From NCBI RefSeq assembly GCF_013031245.1, contig NZ_WPZL01000002.1, forward strand, positions 186,001 through 250,000: a stretch of 64,000 nucleotides of DNA, read 5' to 3'. Positions 1 to 8,639 of the stretch are shown in pieces. The translations under genes were made by a program, and so were the position numbers. The notes beneath the pieces are model-generated. The model had not been told where the DNA came from. It saw nothing but the letters and a program-made list of their open reading frames with translations, and ran no database searches. The first letter of the stretch is position 1, and the number at the start of each line of letters is the position of its first letter. Origin of the DNA: Ruegeria lacuscaerulensis. Lineage in GTDB: Bacteria > Pseudomonadota > Alphaproteobacteria > Rhodobacterales > Rhodobacteraceae.

Positions 1-1
1 A

Positions 2-622
2 AGTACGCGGCCACGGTTGCCCTGGGGGCAGGCGGTTGGATTGGATTTGACCGACCCGCTGCCATTGTTGGATCGGCTTCACTCTGACCGAACCCGTTAT
101 GTCACGCGGTCCGTAGCGAACCATCTGAACGACATTACCCAGAAAAACCCTGAACTGGTGCTGGATCTTTTGCAGGACTGGGAGCGTTCCGCGCGGCAGG
201 ACCAGGAAGAACTGCGATGGATGACCGCGCATACACTGCGCGGGCTCGTGAAATCAGGCCATCCGCGGGCGATGAAGATACTTGGCTATGACCCGGACGT
301 GCCGGTTGCGGTATCGGTTCGACTGAAAGGTGATGCGCGGATTGGCGAGGCGCTGGAATTTAATGTCGAACTAAACGGTGTCGGAGCGCAACCTGTTCTG
401 GTTGACTATATCATTCATTTTCAAAGGCCTGGAGGAAAAACCTCAGCCAAGGTTCACAAACTCAAACAAGCTTCTTTGCGCGATGGAAAACTAAGTCTGA
501 GAAAAAAACACAAACTCAAAGGCGATGCCACTACGTTCAAACTGGTTCCCGGCACGCACCGGTTGGAAATTCAAGTAAACGGTTGCATTCGTGCAGGCAT
601 TGAATTCGAGTTGCTGGGCTAG
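2..622 (+). CDS. DNA alkylation repair protein (HEAT-like), 3' part
   Basis: The reading frame is open from the left edge of the window, so the N-terminus is missing; 206 residues are visible. The visible part begins with an RPRLPWG segment and continues through helical repeats (RYVTRSVANHLNDI, LRWMTAHTLRGLVKSGHP) typical of the AlkD-like HEAT-repeat DNA alkylation repair family (COG4335). The last 110 or so residues are a beta-rich tail containing many lysines, seen in the longer members of that family. The family is thought to bind or excise alkylated bases. The TTG at 17 is an internal codon, not a start. Family call good; substrate unknown. Confidence 0.75.
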   Translation, partial: STRPRLPWGQAVGLDLTDPLPLLDRLHSDRTRYVTRSVANHLNDITQKNPELVLDLLQDWERSARQDQEELRWMTAHTLRGLVKSGHPRAMKILGYDPDVPVAVSVRLKGDARIGEALEFNVELNGVGAQPVLVDYIIHFQRPGGKTSAKVHKLKQASLRDGKLSLRKKHKLKGDATTFKLVPGTHRLEIQVNGCIRAGIEFELLG

Positions 623-724
623 CGCTGTGCTCTCACGCTATCGTCAGAATACAGACCCTCGGATTGAAGAGGACGCGCCGCTGGATTAGTTGCTGTGCAG
701 CCACTGGGAAAAGGGATAGCTGCG

Positions 725-1771
725 ATGAAGCATGAGGCAGTGCAGAATTACTATGGCGAAGTCCTGCAGGGCAGCGCGGATTTGCAAACCAACGCGTGCT
801 GCACGCCGGATGACGTGCCGGACCATGTCAAAAAGATTCTGTCGCAAATTCATGACGAAGTGTTGACCCGTTACTATGGTTGCGGGTTGATTGCGCCGCT
901 GGAACTTGAGGGGATGTCGATCCTTGATCTGGGTTGCGGCGCGGGTCGTGACGTCTATGCGTTATCCGCTATGGTGGGCGAAAAAGGTCGCGTGGTTGGC
1001 GTGGACATGACGGCCGAACAACTGGATGTCGCCCGCGCACATCAGGATTTCCACGCGCAGGCCTTTGGGCATGAGGCCAGCAATGTGGAATTTCATCACG
1101 GTTATATCGAAAAGCTGGACGAACTGGACCTTGAGCCCGGCTCCTTCGATATCATCGTGTCAAACTGCGTTATCAACCTGGCAACCGACAAAGAGGCCGT
1201 TCTGCGCGGTGCGCACCGTTTGTTGAAAGACGGGGGAGAGATGTATTTCTCGGACGTCTATGCAGATCGCCGCGTGCCCAAGGCGATGGCCGAGGATGAG
1301 GTGTTGTACGGCGAATGCCTGTCAGGTGCGCTGTATTGGAACGACTTCCTGTCTATGTCGCGCAAGGCCGGATTCGGCGACCCGCGCCGTGTCACGCATC
1401 GCCCGCTGACCATCGAAAATCCGGTGCTGGAGGAGCGCGTCGCGCCGCTCAAGTTCCTGTCGGCCACGTATCGGCTGTTCAAACTGCCTGATCTGGAGCC
1501 CGCCTGCGAAGATTACGGTCAGGCGGTGATCTACAAGGGAACCATCCCCAATGCGCCGCATCTGTTCGAACTGGACGATCACCACGCGATTGAAACCGGC
1601 AAGGTCTTTCCGGTTTGCGGCAATACCTGGATGATGCTGAAAGACACTCGCTTCGCACCGCATTTCGAATTCATCGGCGATTTCTCAACCCATTATGGCA
1701 TCTTTGAAGGCTGTGGCGGCGAGAGCCCGTTCGAAGCGACCGGAGAGGCGCCTTCTGCCGGGTGCTGCTGA
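725..1771 (+). CDS. arsM: Arsenite S-adenosylmethionine methyltransferase
   Basis: A 348-residue class I methyltransferase. The SAM-binding motif DLGCGAGRD lies at 68-76. Cysteines expected for ArsM are present: C25/C26 (ACC), C53 (YYGCG), C148 (SNCV) and C198 (GECLSGA), matching the As(III)-binding cysteines known from algal and bacterial ArsM. A C-terminal extension (YKGTIPN, VCGNTW) ends in SAGCC. The predicted role is stepwise methylation of As(III), either for detoxification or as the first step of arsenosugar synthesis. ATG 725 is chosen over GTG 695 because a purine-rich AGGGAT lies just upstream. No arsR or other ars gene is adjacent. Confidence 0.82.
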   Translation: MKHEAVQNYYGEVLQGSADLQTNACCTPDDVPDHVKKILSQIHDEVLTRYYGCGLIAPLELEGMSILDLGCGAGRDVYALSAMVGEKGRVVGVDMTAEQLDVARAHQDFHAQAFGHEASNVEFHHGYIEKLDELDLEPGSFDIIVSNCVINLATDKEAVLRGAHRLLKDGGEMYFSDVYADRRVPKAMAEDEVLYGECLSGALYWNDFLSMSRKAGFGDPRRVTHRPLTIENPVLEERVAPLKFLSATYRLFKLPDLEPACEDYGQAVIYKGTIPNAPHLFELDDHHAIETGKVFPVCGNTWMMLKDTRFAPHFEFIGDFSTHYGIFEGCGGESPFEATGEAPSAGCC

Positions 1772-1851
1772 TCTCTTGCGCCTGACGGGCGGGGTTGTTA
1801 TCCCCGCCCACGCCCGATGGTCTTGATCGGGAAAGACAACGGGGTCCATCG

Positions 1852-2937
1852 GTGACATTAGACGCAACTCCTCCTCGTCTGGAAATACGCAATCTGATCG
1901 CCCGGTATGAGGGGCGGGTTGTCGTAGATGACGTCTCGCTGACGGTGCACGCAGGGCAGGTGACGTGCCTGTTGGGGCCATCAGGCTGCGGCAAGTCCAC
2001 CACGCTGCGCATGATCGCCGGGGTCGAGATGCAGGAGTCCGGTGAGATCTACGTCGACGGCAAACTGATCTGCGACACGGTGTTTCGCGTGCCCCCGGAA
2101 CGGCGCGAGATTGGCCTGATGTTTCAGGACTTTGCCCTGTTCCCGCATCTGAGCGTCGCGGATAATGTGGCCTTTGGCCTAAAGGGCCACAAAGAGGAAA
2201 AGCGCGCCCGGGTCGAGGAACTGCTGGTCAAGGTGGATCTGATGCGGTTCGTAGACAGCTTTCCGCATCATCTGTCAGGCGGGGAACAACAGCGCGTTGC
2301 ACTTGCTCGCGCCTTGGCCCCACGTCCCCGCATCATGCTGATGGACGAGCCGTTCTCGGGCCTCGACAACCGTCTGCGCGACGGCATTCGGGATGAGACA
2401 CTGGCGATCCTCAAGGAAGAAGACGCCGCCGTGGTGCTGGTGACGCATGAGCCGGAAGAGGCCATGCGAATGGCGGATGAGATCGCTCTGATGCGCCGGG
2501 GAAAGATCGTTCAACAGGGCGCGCCATACAACGTTTATACGCGTCCGGCGGACAAGGCTGCGGTGGCATTTTTCAGCGATGTCAACGTGTTGCAGGCGCA
2601 AGTGAATGGAGCTTTGGCCGAAACGCCTTTCGGCCAGTTCCTGGCTCCGGGCGTTCCCGATGGCACCGATGTCGAGATCGTTTTCCGGCCTCAGCATGTA
2701 CGGCTGGATTTCGACCGCAATGGCAAGGGCCCCCTGCCGACTGCGACTGACGGTGTCGCCGCGCGCGGCGTGGTCCAAAGGGCGCGGTTTCTGGGTAACG
2801 AAAGCCTTGTCGAGTTTCGCATGGACCATGACGGCTCGATCCTGAAGGCCACGGTGCCGAATGTGTTTGTCCCCGGTCCGGGGCGGGTCATGTGGCTGAC
2901 CATTCGTCGGGATCGGTGTTTCGTTTTCCCGGTTTAG
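1852..2937 (+). CDS. ABC transporter ATP-binding protein, FbpC/AfuC-like
   Basis: A 361-residue importer ATPase. Walker A GPSGCGKST is at 42-50, the signature LSGGEQQRVALARAL and Walker B IMLMDEP follow, and the H-loop is in VTHEPEEA. The C-terminal third is a TOBE-type regulatory domain (PQHVRLDF, RGVVQRARFLGNES), as in Fe(3+), putrescine and sulfate-type ATPases. The GTG at 1852 fits the usual N-terminus; the upstream TTG at 1795 would add 19 low-complexity residues. No permease or binding protein is adjacent, so the substrate is open. It begins 80 bases after arsM and could be co-transcribed. Confidence 0.75.
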   Translation: MTLDATPPRLEIRNLIARYEGRVVVDDVSLTVHAGQVTCLLGPSGCGKSTTLRMIAGVEMQESGEIYVDGKLICDTVFRVPPERREIGLMFQDFALFPHLSVADNVAFGLKGHKEEKRARVEELLVKVDLMRFVDSFPHHLSGGEQQRVALARALAPRPRIMLMDEPFSGLDNRLRDGIRDETLAILKEEDAAVVLVTHEPEEAMRMADEIALMRRGKIVQQGAPYNVYTRPADKAAVAFFSDVNVLQAQVNGALAETPFGQFLAPGVPDGTDVEIVFRPQHVRLDFDRNGKGPLPTATDGVAARGVVQRARFLGNESLVEFRMDHDGSILKATVPNVFVPGPGRVMWLTIRRDRCFVFPV

Positions 2938-3057
2938 GCTCTGACGACACGGTTTAGCTCAAAGTGGTGCCTGAAAGCCGCAGATTGCGCGCGCACTTCG
3001 CTTGCCGCCGCGCAGGGGCGGGTCTATCAAGGTCAAAACGCTGTGATGGATGGGTGA

Positions 3058-3840
3058 ATGCGTATTCTTTTGACCAATGACGACGGCATCAACGCACCGG
3101 GGTTAATCGCCCTGGAGGCGATTGCCGCTGATCTGGCAGGGCCAGACGGAGAGGTCTGGATCGTCGCGCCCGCATTCGAGCAATCGGGTGTCGGTCATTG
3201 TATCAGCTATACACATCCCATGATGGTCGCCAAACTGGACGAGCGTCGCTATGCCGCCGAGGGTTCGCCCGCCGATTGCGTGCTGGCCGGGCTGCATGAC
3301 GTGATGAAGGACGCACCGCCTGATTTGGTTTTGTCGGGGGTAAACCGCGGCAACAATTCGGCCGAAAACACCCTTTATTCCGGCACGATCGGCGGCGCGA
3401 TGGAAGCTGCATTGCAAGGCGTATCTGCGATTGCGCTGTCTCAGTATTTTGGTCCCCGAAATCTGGGACTGGACGATCCTTTTGAGACAGCAACTCGCTT
3501 TGGTGCCGATCTGGTGCGACGCATTCTGGACGCAACACCTGCGGAGCAGGGCGATTACCGCTTGTTTTACAACGTTAATTTTCCCCCCGTGCCTGCAGAT
3601 GAGGTGCTGGGTACGCGCGTCGCACCGCAAGGCTATCGTCGGGATACGCATTTCTCGGTCGAGCCGCACAGTTCGCCTTCGGGTCGGCGGTTCCTGTGGA
3701 TCAAGGGCGGGTATCAGCACAATCCAACGGCACCGGGCACCGATGCGGCGGTTAATCTGGCGGGATATATCTCGGTCACGCCGATGCGCGCGGACCTGAC
3801 CGCGCATGACACGCTCGAAGCACTGAAGATAATCGAATGA
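3058..3840 (+). CDS. surE: 5'/3'-nucleotidase SurE
   Basis: A 260-residue full-length SurE, the metal-dependent nucleoside-monophosphate phosphatase. Metal and active-site residues are present: D8 and D9 in TNDDG, S43 in EQSGVGH, N96 in SGVNRGNN, followed by the family signature around AENTLYSGT. The C-terminus has the usual [12 protein letters not shown]. The stop overlaps the start of pcm by 4 bases, and the surE-pcm-nlpD order is the one found beside rpoS in enterobacteria, though no rpoS is present here. A GGATGGGTGA segment precedes the ATG. Confidence 0.95.
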   Translation: MRILLTNDDGINAPGLIALEAIAADLAGPDGEVWIVAPAFEQSGVGHCISYTHPMMVAKLDERRYAAEGSPADCVLAGLHDVMKDAPPDLVLSGVNRGNNSAENTLYSGTIGGAMEAALQGVSAIALSQYFGPRNLGLDDPFETATRFGADLVRRILDATPAEQGDYRLFYNVNFPPVPADEVLGTRVAPQGYRRDTHFSVEPHSSPSGRRFLWIKGGYQHNPTAPGTDAAVNLAGYISVTPMRADLTAHDTLEALKIIE

Positions 3841-4487
3841 GTGGACCGGATCCCCAAACAACCATGCAGTTTCTGTTTGCTCTGCGATCGCGCGGGGTGA
3901 CGGATGCGCGTGTGCTGGCAGCAATGGAACAGGTCGACCGTGGGCAGTTCGTCAAGGGCCTGTTCGCGGACCGCGCCTATGAGGACACACCGCTGCCGAT
4001 TGCCTGTGGGCAGACAATCAGCCAGCCCTCAGTCGTGGGCCTGATGACGCAGGCGCTTGACGTGCGTCCGCGCGATACAGTGCTGGAGGTCGGAACCGGC
4101 TCGGGTTATCAGGCGGCGATCCTGTCGAAACTGGCGCGCCGGGTCTATACGGTCGAGCGCCACACGCGCTTGGTGCGGGAAACAGGGCAACTGTTTCGCG
4201 AATTGGGGCTGACCAATATTACGGCGATGCTGTCGGATGGGTCCTTCGGCTTGCCGGAACAAGCTCCGTTTGATCGGATTATTGTGACCGCTGCGGCGGA
4301 AGACCCGCCCGGGCCGCTCTTGGCGCAGCTTAAAATCGGCGGTATTATGGTTTTGCCGGTGGGGCAGTCGGACGCGGTTCAGACCCTGATCCGTGTCAGG
4401 CGCACCGAAACCGGTCTGGACTATGACGAATTGTTACCCGTTCGTTTCGTACCTCTGTTAGAAGGGCTGGGAAAAGACGGGGCGTAA
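3837..4487 (+). CDS. pcm: Protein-L-isoaspartate O-methyltransferase
   Basis: A 216-residue PIMT that methylates L-isoaspartyl residues in aged proteins so they can be repaired. The family hallmark GQTISQP is at 58-64, the SAM motif [14 protein letters not shown] at 83-96, and post-motif segments [21 protein letters not shown] and [12 protein letters not shown] follow in the expected order. Its length is standard. It is translationally coupled to surE through an ATGA overlap, and the lipoprotein gene starts 62 bases downstream. Confidence 0.95.
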   Translation: MSGPDPQTTMQFLFALRSRGVTDARVLAAMEQVDRGQFVKGLFADRAYEDTPLPIACGQTISQPSVVGLMTQALDVRPRDTVLEVGTGSGYQAAILSKLARRVYTVERHTRLVRETGQLFRELGLTNITAMLSDGSFGLPEQAPFDRIIVTAAAEDPPGPLLAQLKIGGIMVLPVGQSDAVQTLIRVRRTETGLDYDELLPVRFVPLLEGLGKDGA

Positions 4488-4549
4488 AGGAATATTCTGC
4501 AAATGCGCCGGAACCCCGGAGAACAGGGGCAGGCGTTGAGGACAGCACA

Positions 4550-5713
4550 ATGAGAGCAGTTTCTAAATCAGCGATGCGCCGCTGCGCGACAGGGGTTGCA
4601 GCTTTGGCGATTCTGGCTGGGTGTGAAGGCCCGCTGGACTACGATCTGCGTGGAAATGTCGGCGGATTTACAACTGCCGATGCCGTGCAATCCACGACCA
4701 CCAACCGGCCCGCACCGGATGCGCGGGGTGTCATCACCTATCCGACTTATCAGGTGGTTGTCGCCCGTCAGGGTGATAAAGTCAGCGACGTCGCCGCCCG
4801 CGTTGGATTGCCTGAGGGTGAGCTTGCCAGTTTCAACGGGCTGAAGCCGACGGATGTTCTGCGCGATGGCGAGGTGATCGCCTTGCCCCGAACCGTAAGC
4901 GCGGCAAGCTCTGTCGATATCGCCTCGATTGCCGGAACCGCGATTGACGAAGCCCCTGCGGACGGGTCGGTTCGGACATCAACGCTGGCGCCTGCGCAAC
5001 CCGCGGCGGCGCCGGCACCGACCCCGGCGCCCCCTGGCCCCGAGCCGATACGGCATAAGGTCAAACGCGGCGAGACGGCCTATACGATCTCGCGGCTCTA
5101 CGGCGTGTCTGTCGATTCGCTGGCGGACTGGAACGGGCTGGGGCCGGACTTCACGGTGCGTGAAGGTCAGTTTCTGCTGATCCCGATCAAGAACCAGCCC
5201 GCACCCCAACAGATTGCCGCGCCCGCAACCAACGTGACGCAACCGGGTGAGGGGTCGCCGACGCCGACACCACCCAGTGCGACACAGCCCCTGCCGGACG
5301 AAGTGATCGCCCCGGCCACACCTGCACCTGATGTAACCGCCGAAGCACCGACCACTCAGAGTAACGCGGCGCTTGGCCTGCCGGTCACCGGAACAATCAT
5401 TCGGACCTATGACAAAGGCAAGAATGAGGGAATCGATATCGCAGGCGCTGCGGGAACAGCTGTCAAAGCGGCCGAGGCGGGGACGGTTGCGGCCATCACT
5501 GCGGATGCAGATCAGGTGCCGATCATTGTGGTCAAGCACAACAGCGATCTGCTGACCGTCTACGCCAATGTCAATGACATCACGGTCAAGAAAGGCGACC
5601 GCGTTAAACGGGGGCAAAAGATCGCGTCTTTGCGGGGCGGGGACAATTCCTATGTCCATTTCGAGGTGCGCAAAGGCTTTGAATCCGTTGACCCGGAACC
5701 ATACCTGAATTGA
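4550..5713 (+). CDS. NlpD-like lipoprotein: two LysM and a degenerate LytM domain
   Basis: A 387-residue lipoprotein with lipobox LAGC (lipidated C25), LysM 1 at about 67-113, a Pro/Ala linker, LysM 2 at about 169-213, a second low-complexity linker, and a peptidase-M23/LytM fold at about 277-387. The Zn-binding pattern is broken: the first His of HxxxD is N292 (D296 is kept), the HxH pair is Y368/H370, and the usual YAH histidine is an Asn. It is therefore predicted not to cleave peptidoglycan but, like E. coli NlpD/EnvC, to bind the wall and activate an amidase. Third gene of the surE-pcm cluster. Confidence 0.85.
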   Translation: MRAVSKSAMRRCATGVAALAILAGCEGPLDYDLRGNVGGFTTADAVQSTTTNRPAPDARGVITYPTYQVVVARQGDKVSDVAARVGLPEGELASFNGLKPTDVLRDGEVIALPRTVSAASSVDIASIAGTAIDEAPADGSVRTSTLAPAQPAAAPAPTPAPPGPEPIRHKVKRGETAYTISRLYGVSVDSLADWNGLGPDFTVREGQFLLIPIKNQPAPQQIAAPATNVTQPGEGSPTPTPPSATQPLPDEVIAPATPAPDVTAEAPTTQSNAALGLPVTGTIIRTYDKGKNEGIDIAGAAGTAVKAAEAGTVAAITADADQVPIIVVKHNSDLLTVYANVNDITVKKGDRVKRGQKIASLRGGDNSYVHFEVRKGFESVDPEPYLN

Positions 5714-5730
5714 CCCCGTCACACACCTGG

Positions 5731-5756
5731 GCCTGACGGGCACGACCCCGTCAGGC
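5731..5756. terminator. Hairpin between converging nlpD-like and WYL regulator genes
   Basis: A perfect 10-bp stem, GCCTGACGGG/CCCGTCAGGC, with a 6-base loop lies at the meeting point of two converging genes and includes the stop of the minus-strand regulator. There is no clear U-tract on either side, so intrinsic termination is plausible but not proven. Confidence 0.45.
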
Positions 5757-6425
5757 GTAGGGATCATAGTCGCTCAGACGTTTTCCGGGTTCGTCAGCGA
5801 AAATCTCGGGCAGGGGCGAGACTGTCTCGATCAGGTCGATGCGGAACACACGGAACCCTTCCCGCAATTCGCACCAGGACGTCAGCGTCCAAACACGGCC
5901 CCAATATTCCATGTGCAACGGGCGGATGACCCGGTCGGTCAGTACGCCGTCAATTCGGCGGTAAGAAAGGCGCAGTTTTTGCCGTGACTTTATGGCCGCC
6001 CGGATCGGAGCCATGTGCGCCAGCCCGCGCGCAGCATCGGCAAAGGGGTAGACTGCGAATTTCCAGGTATCAGCCTCGGCGACAACCTGCGTCGGCAAGA
6101 CGGCGTCGATCTTGTCGGCCAGGGACTCCGCCGCCGATTTGAGATCCGGATCGGCGGCTTCGGCCACGATGGCCATGCCAAGGTTCAGCGCCTCCAGTTC
6201 GGCCGGGGTCAGGTTCAAAGGGGGCAGGGTGATCTGCTCGCGCACCATGTAGCCCACGCCGCGTTCGCCCTCGACCGGAACACCCGAAGCCACCAGAGTG
6301 TCCATGTCGCGATAAATCGTGCGGACCGATACCTCAAGCCGGTCCGCGATGTCCTGCGCGCGGTGCAGTTTGCCGTCGCGCAGGATCCGGATGATGTCGA
6401 ACAGACGATCAGTGCGACGCATCAC
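5751..6425 (-). CDS. YafY-type HTH/WYL-domain transcriptional regulator
   Basis: A 224-residue regulator. The N-terminal winged helix (about 1-60, with RAQDIADRLEVSVRTIYRD as recognition region) is the HTH_11/DeoR-like type. The C-terminus carries a WYL-type ligand domain (RLSYRRIDG, then EYWGRVWTLTSWCELR and FRVFRIDLI). Regulators of this type often control a neighbouring small enzyme of the dimeric alpha-beta-barrel or glyoxalase type; here the next gene upstream on the same strand, 18 bases away, is such a protein. The two probably form one operon behind the dyad at 6797-6820. Confidence 0.85.
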   Translation of the reverse strand: MMRRTDRLFDIIRILRDGKLHRAQDIADRLEVSVRTIYRDMDTLVASGVPVEGERGVGYMVREQITLPPLNLTPAELEALNLGMAIVAEAADPDLKSAAESLADKIDAVLPTQVVAEADTWKFAVYPFADAARGLAHMAPIRAAIKSRQKLRLSYRRIDGVLTDRVIRPLHMEYWGRVWTLTSWCELREGFRVFRIDLIETVSPLPEIFADEPGKRLSDYDPYA

Positions 6426-6443
6426 ACGCCGCCCTGACCGGAT

Positions 6444-6749
6444 TTATGCAGTCATGTTCCATAACACGTTCTCGTGGCGCATCTGGACGCTGTCGGGATG
6501 GATGGCCGCCATCAGAGCGGGTGCGAAATCCTGCTGAGGGAACTGCGCAGCGGCATCCTGCGCGGACTTCATATCCGTCCAGACAACGTAATCCGTCCAA
6601 CGGCCGTCCTCACCCTGGCTAAGCTGACGATGGGCGAATCCGGGGGCCGCGCGAACAAAGGCCTCGGACGCCTGGCTGAGCTTCACGAACTCTTCAGCTG
6701 TGGTGCTATTCGCGAGGGTGAAGGTGACGATTTCTGCAACATGGGTCAT
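6444..6749 (-). CDS. Small dimeric alpha-beta-barrel (ABM-like) protein
   Basis: A 101-residue protein with the pattern of an antibiotic-biosynthesis-monooxygenase/stress-responsive barrel: a first strand AEIVTFTLA, a helix around FVKLSQASEAFVRAAPGF, then RQLSQGEDGRWTDYVVWTDM and a final helix and strand. Such proteins act as dimers and bind small aromatic or polyketide-like molecules, but the substrate cannot be read from sequence. It is first in a two-gene unit with the WYL regulator and has a perfect dyad about 50 bases upstream of its start. Confidence 0.65.
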   Translation of the reverse strand: MTHVAEIVTFTLANSTTAEEFVKLSQASEAFVRAAPGFAHRQLSQGEDGRWTDYVVWTDMKSAQDAAAQFPQQDFAPALMAAIHPDSVQMRHENVLWNMTA

Positions 6750-6796
6750 ATGAATCTCCGTTGACCAGGTTTCGATACCCTCTCCCTAGCCACTCT

Positions 6797-6820
6797 CAAC
6801 TGACATAAACCTGTCAGTTG
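6797..6820. promoter_or_regulatory. Perfect 9+9 dyad, candidate WYL-regulator operator
   Basis: CAACTGACA and TGTCAGTTG are exact inverted repeats separated by six bases (TAAACC). The dyad lies in the 219-base divergent region between the monooxygenase gene (minus) and tatA (plus), 48 bases from the former's start and 149 from the latter's. Position and symmetry fit binding of a dimeric repressor, most simply the adjacent WYL regulator. This is inference. Confidence 0.6.
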
Positions 6821-6968
6821 GAAATTGCCAGCCCGCAAAAAACGCAGGATCCGTTCACATTTCAGCGCAGAATTGATCTGTCTCACTTTTGTCGGCGACC
6901 CAGTAGGCGTAGACACGGCCCCAGATCGCATTCCCGGCGCACTGCGCCGACGTACAAGGAGAAAAGAC

Positions 6969-7184
6969 ATGCTCAACAATATCGGCCTTCCCGGTCTTCT
7001 GCTGATCGCCGTAGTGGTGCTGGTGCTGTTTGGCCGCGGTAAAATCAGCTCGTTGATGGGCGAAGTGGGCAAAGGCATCACCGCTTTCAAGAAAGGCGTG
7101 AAGGACGGTACAGAAGAGATCGAACAGGACGCGTCCGAGCTGGCCAAAGACGTCACGCCCGAGACCGACAAAGACAAGGTCTAA
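6969..7184 (+). CDS. tatA: Sec-independent translocase subunit TatA
   Basis: A 71-residue protein with a short N-terminal hydrophobic helix ([17 protein letters not shown]), the conserved FGRGK hinge, an amphipathic helix ([18 protein letters not shown]) and an acidic tail. TatA oligomerises to form the protein-conducting element of the twin-arginine pathway. ATG 6969 is preceded by AAGGAGAAAAGAC, an excellent ribosome site; the longer in-frame extension to 6825 is not protein-like. tatB follows after 6 bases. Confidence 0.95.
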   Translation: MLNNIGLPGLLLIAVVVLVLFGRGKISSLMGEVGKGITAFKKGVKDGTEEIEQDASELAKDVTPETDKDKV

Positions 7185-7190
7185 GCGGTC

Positions 7191-7649
7191 ATGTTTGATC
7201 TGGGCTGGACTGAGCTTCTGGTCATCGGCATCGTTGCTCTGATCGTTGTGGGGCCAAAGGACTTGCCGGTGCTGTTCCGCAATATCGGCCGTTTTGTCGG
7301 TAAGGCCCGTGGCATGGCGCGTGAATTCACCAGCGCCATGAACGAGGCGGCAGATCAGGCCGGTGTGAACGAGATCAAAAAGGGTCTGAACGCGGCCACC
7401 AACCCTGTCGGCACCGCCATGGATGGCGTGAAAGAAGCCGCGCAGGAAATGGCCAAAAGCATGGACCCGACCAAGTTCGACCCCGACAGCGAAACCGGCA
7501 AGCTGGCCGCAGAACGGGCAGAGCAGGCCAAGAAGATTCAGGCCTCTACCGCCCGTGCCGCCGCTGATCGCAAGGCCAAGGAAGCTGCGGAAGCGCTGGC
7601 CAAGGCCGAAGAGGCCGAAGCTGCGCTGAACACTGAAAGCAAGACATGA
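7191..7649 (+). CDS. tatB: Sec-independent translocase subunit TatB
   Basis: A 152-residue TatB. It begins [26 protein letters not shown], the classical TatB membrane helix with the conserved Glu and the GP hinge, then has a long amphipathic helix and an Ala/Glu/Lys-rich tail ([20 protein letters not shown]). TatB forms the twin-arginine signal receptor with TatC. It overlaps tatC by 4 bases (ATGA). Confidence 0.95.
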   Translation: MFDLGWTELLVIGIVALIVVGPKDLPVLFRNIGRFVGKARGMAREFTSAMNEAADQAGVNEIKKGLNAATNPVGTAMDGVKEAAQEMAKSMDPTKFDPDSETGKLAAERAEQAKKIQASTARAAADRKAKEAAEALAKAEEAEAALNTESKT

Positions 7650-8521
7650 CCAAGACCGACGAGATCGAGGATACCTCGGCCCCATTGATCGAACATCTGG
7701 CCGAACTGCGCACGCGGCTGATTCACTGCGTCGTGGCGTTTCTGGTCGGGATGATCATCTGTTTCACCGTCGCCACGCCGCTCTTTAACTTCCTGACAAA
7801 TCCCCTGTGCCAGGTTCTGGCTGAACGCCGGCAGGATTGTGGACTGATTTTCATTTCGCCACAGGAAGGGTTCTTCGTAGCCATCAAGGTCTCGCTGTTG
7901 GGCGGCTTCATTCTGGCCTTCCCATATATCGGAATGCAGATGTGGCGGTTCGTGGCACCGGGGTTGTACCGGTCAGAAAAGAACGCGTTCTTGCCGTTCA
8001 TGTTGGCGTCGCCTTTCATGTTTCTGTTGGGCGCAAGTTTTGCCTTCTATGTTGTGACGCCTCTGGCTTATGACTTTTTCTTGGGCTTCCAGCAATTCGG
8101 TGCCGAAGGAGAGGCAGTTGTTGACGGTGCGACCGCCGCGCCGCTGAGCGTGGTGTTCCAGGGATCGGCGCAGGAATACCTGAATCTGACGATCAAGTTC
8201 ATTGTGGCCTTTGGCCTGTGCTTCCAACTGCCGGTTCTGCTGACCTTGATGGGTAAGGCAGGACTGGTCAGTGCCGAGGGGCTGGGTGCAGTGCGTAAAT
8301 ACGCGGTGGTCGGCATTCTGGTGTTGGCCGCGCTGGTGACACCGCCGGACGTGATCACTCAGGTGATTCTGTTTGTCGTAGTGTACGGGCTGTATGAGAT
8401 TTCGATTTTCCTTGTCGCCCGCGTCGAGAGAAAGCGCGAAGAGCAACTGCGTGCTGACGGCTATTATGACGACGAAGAAGAAGCAGACGAAGAGATCGTG
8501 CAGGAAGAAGACGGCAAGTAA
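7646..8521 (+). CDS. tatC: Sec-independent translocase subunit TatC
   Basis: A 291-residue polytopic membrane protein with about six helices. The N-terminus has the signature ...[14 protein letters not shown], followed by a first helix, the [19 protein letters not shown] segment that helps bind signal peptides, and later the periplasmic and C-terminal helices. A strongly acidic tail ([15 protein letters not shown]) is unusual in amount but typical of the group. Last gene of tatABC; a strong terminator follows 21 bases after the stop. Confidence 0.96.
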   Translation: MTKTDEIEDTSAPLIEHLAELRTRLIHCVVAFLVGMIICFTVATPLFNFLTNPLCQVLAERRQDCGLIFISPQEGFFVAIKVSLLGGFILAFPYIGMQMWRFVAPGLYRSEKNAFLPFMLASPFMFLLGASFAFYVVTPLAYDFFLGFQQFGAEGEAVVDGATAAPLSVVFQGSAQEYLNLTIKFIVAFGLCFQLPVLLTLMGKAGLVSAEGLGAVRKYAVVGILVLAALVTPPDVITQVILFVVVYGLYEISIFLVARVERKREEQLRADGYYDDEEEADEEIVQEEDGK

Positions 8522-8542
8522 TTCTACTGCACAGTAAAAGCC

Positions 8543-8571
8543 AGGCGCGCCCGTATGCGGCGCGCCTTTTT
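8543..8571 (+). terminator. Rho-independent terminator of tatABC
   Basis: A 9-bp GC-rich stem, AGGCGCGCC/GGCGCGCCT, with a 7-base loop is followed by TTTTT. It lies 21 bases after tatC and before the DUF815 ATPase gene. Confidence 0.85.
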
Positions 8572-8639
8572 CGTGCCCAACCCTTGTTGCACGGGGCGGA
8601 ACATGGTTTGAAACCCCCAAGACACGACCGGAGGAGCCC

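Noticed and set aside
3103..3924. 273-residue minus-strand frame
   Set aside because: Complement of surE, whose motifs are unambiguous.
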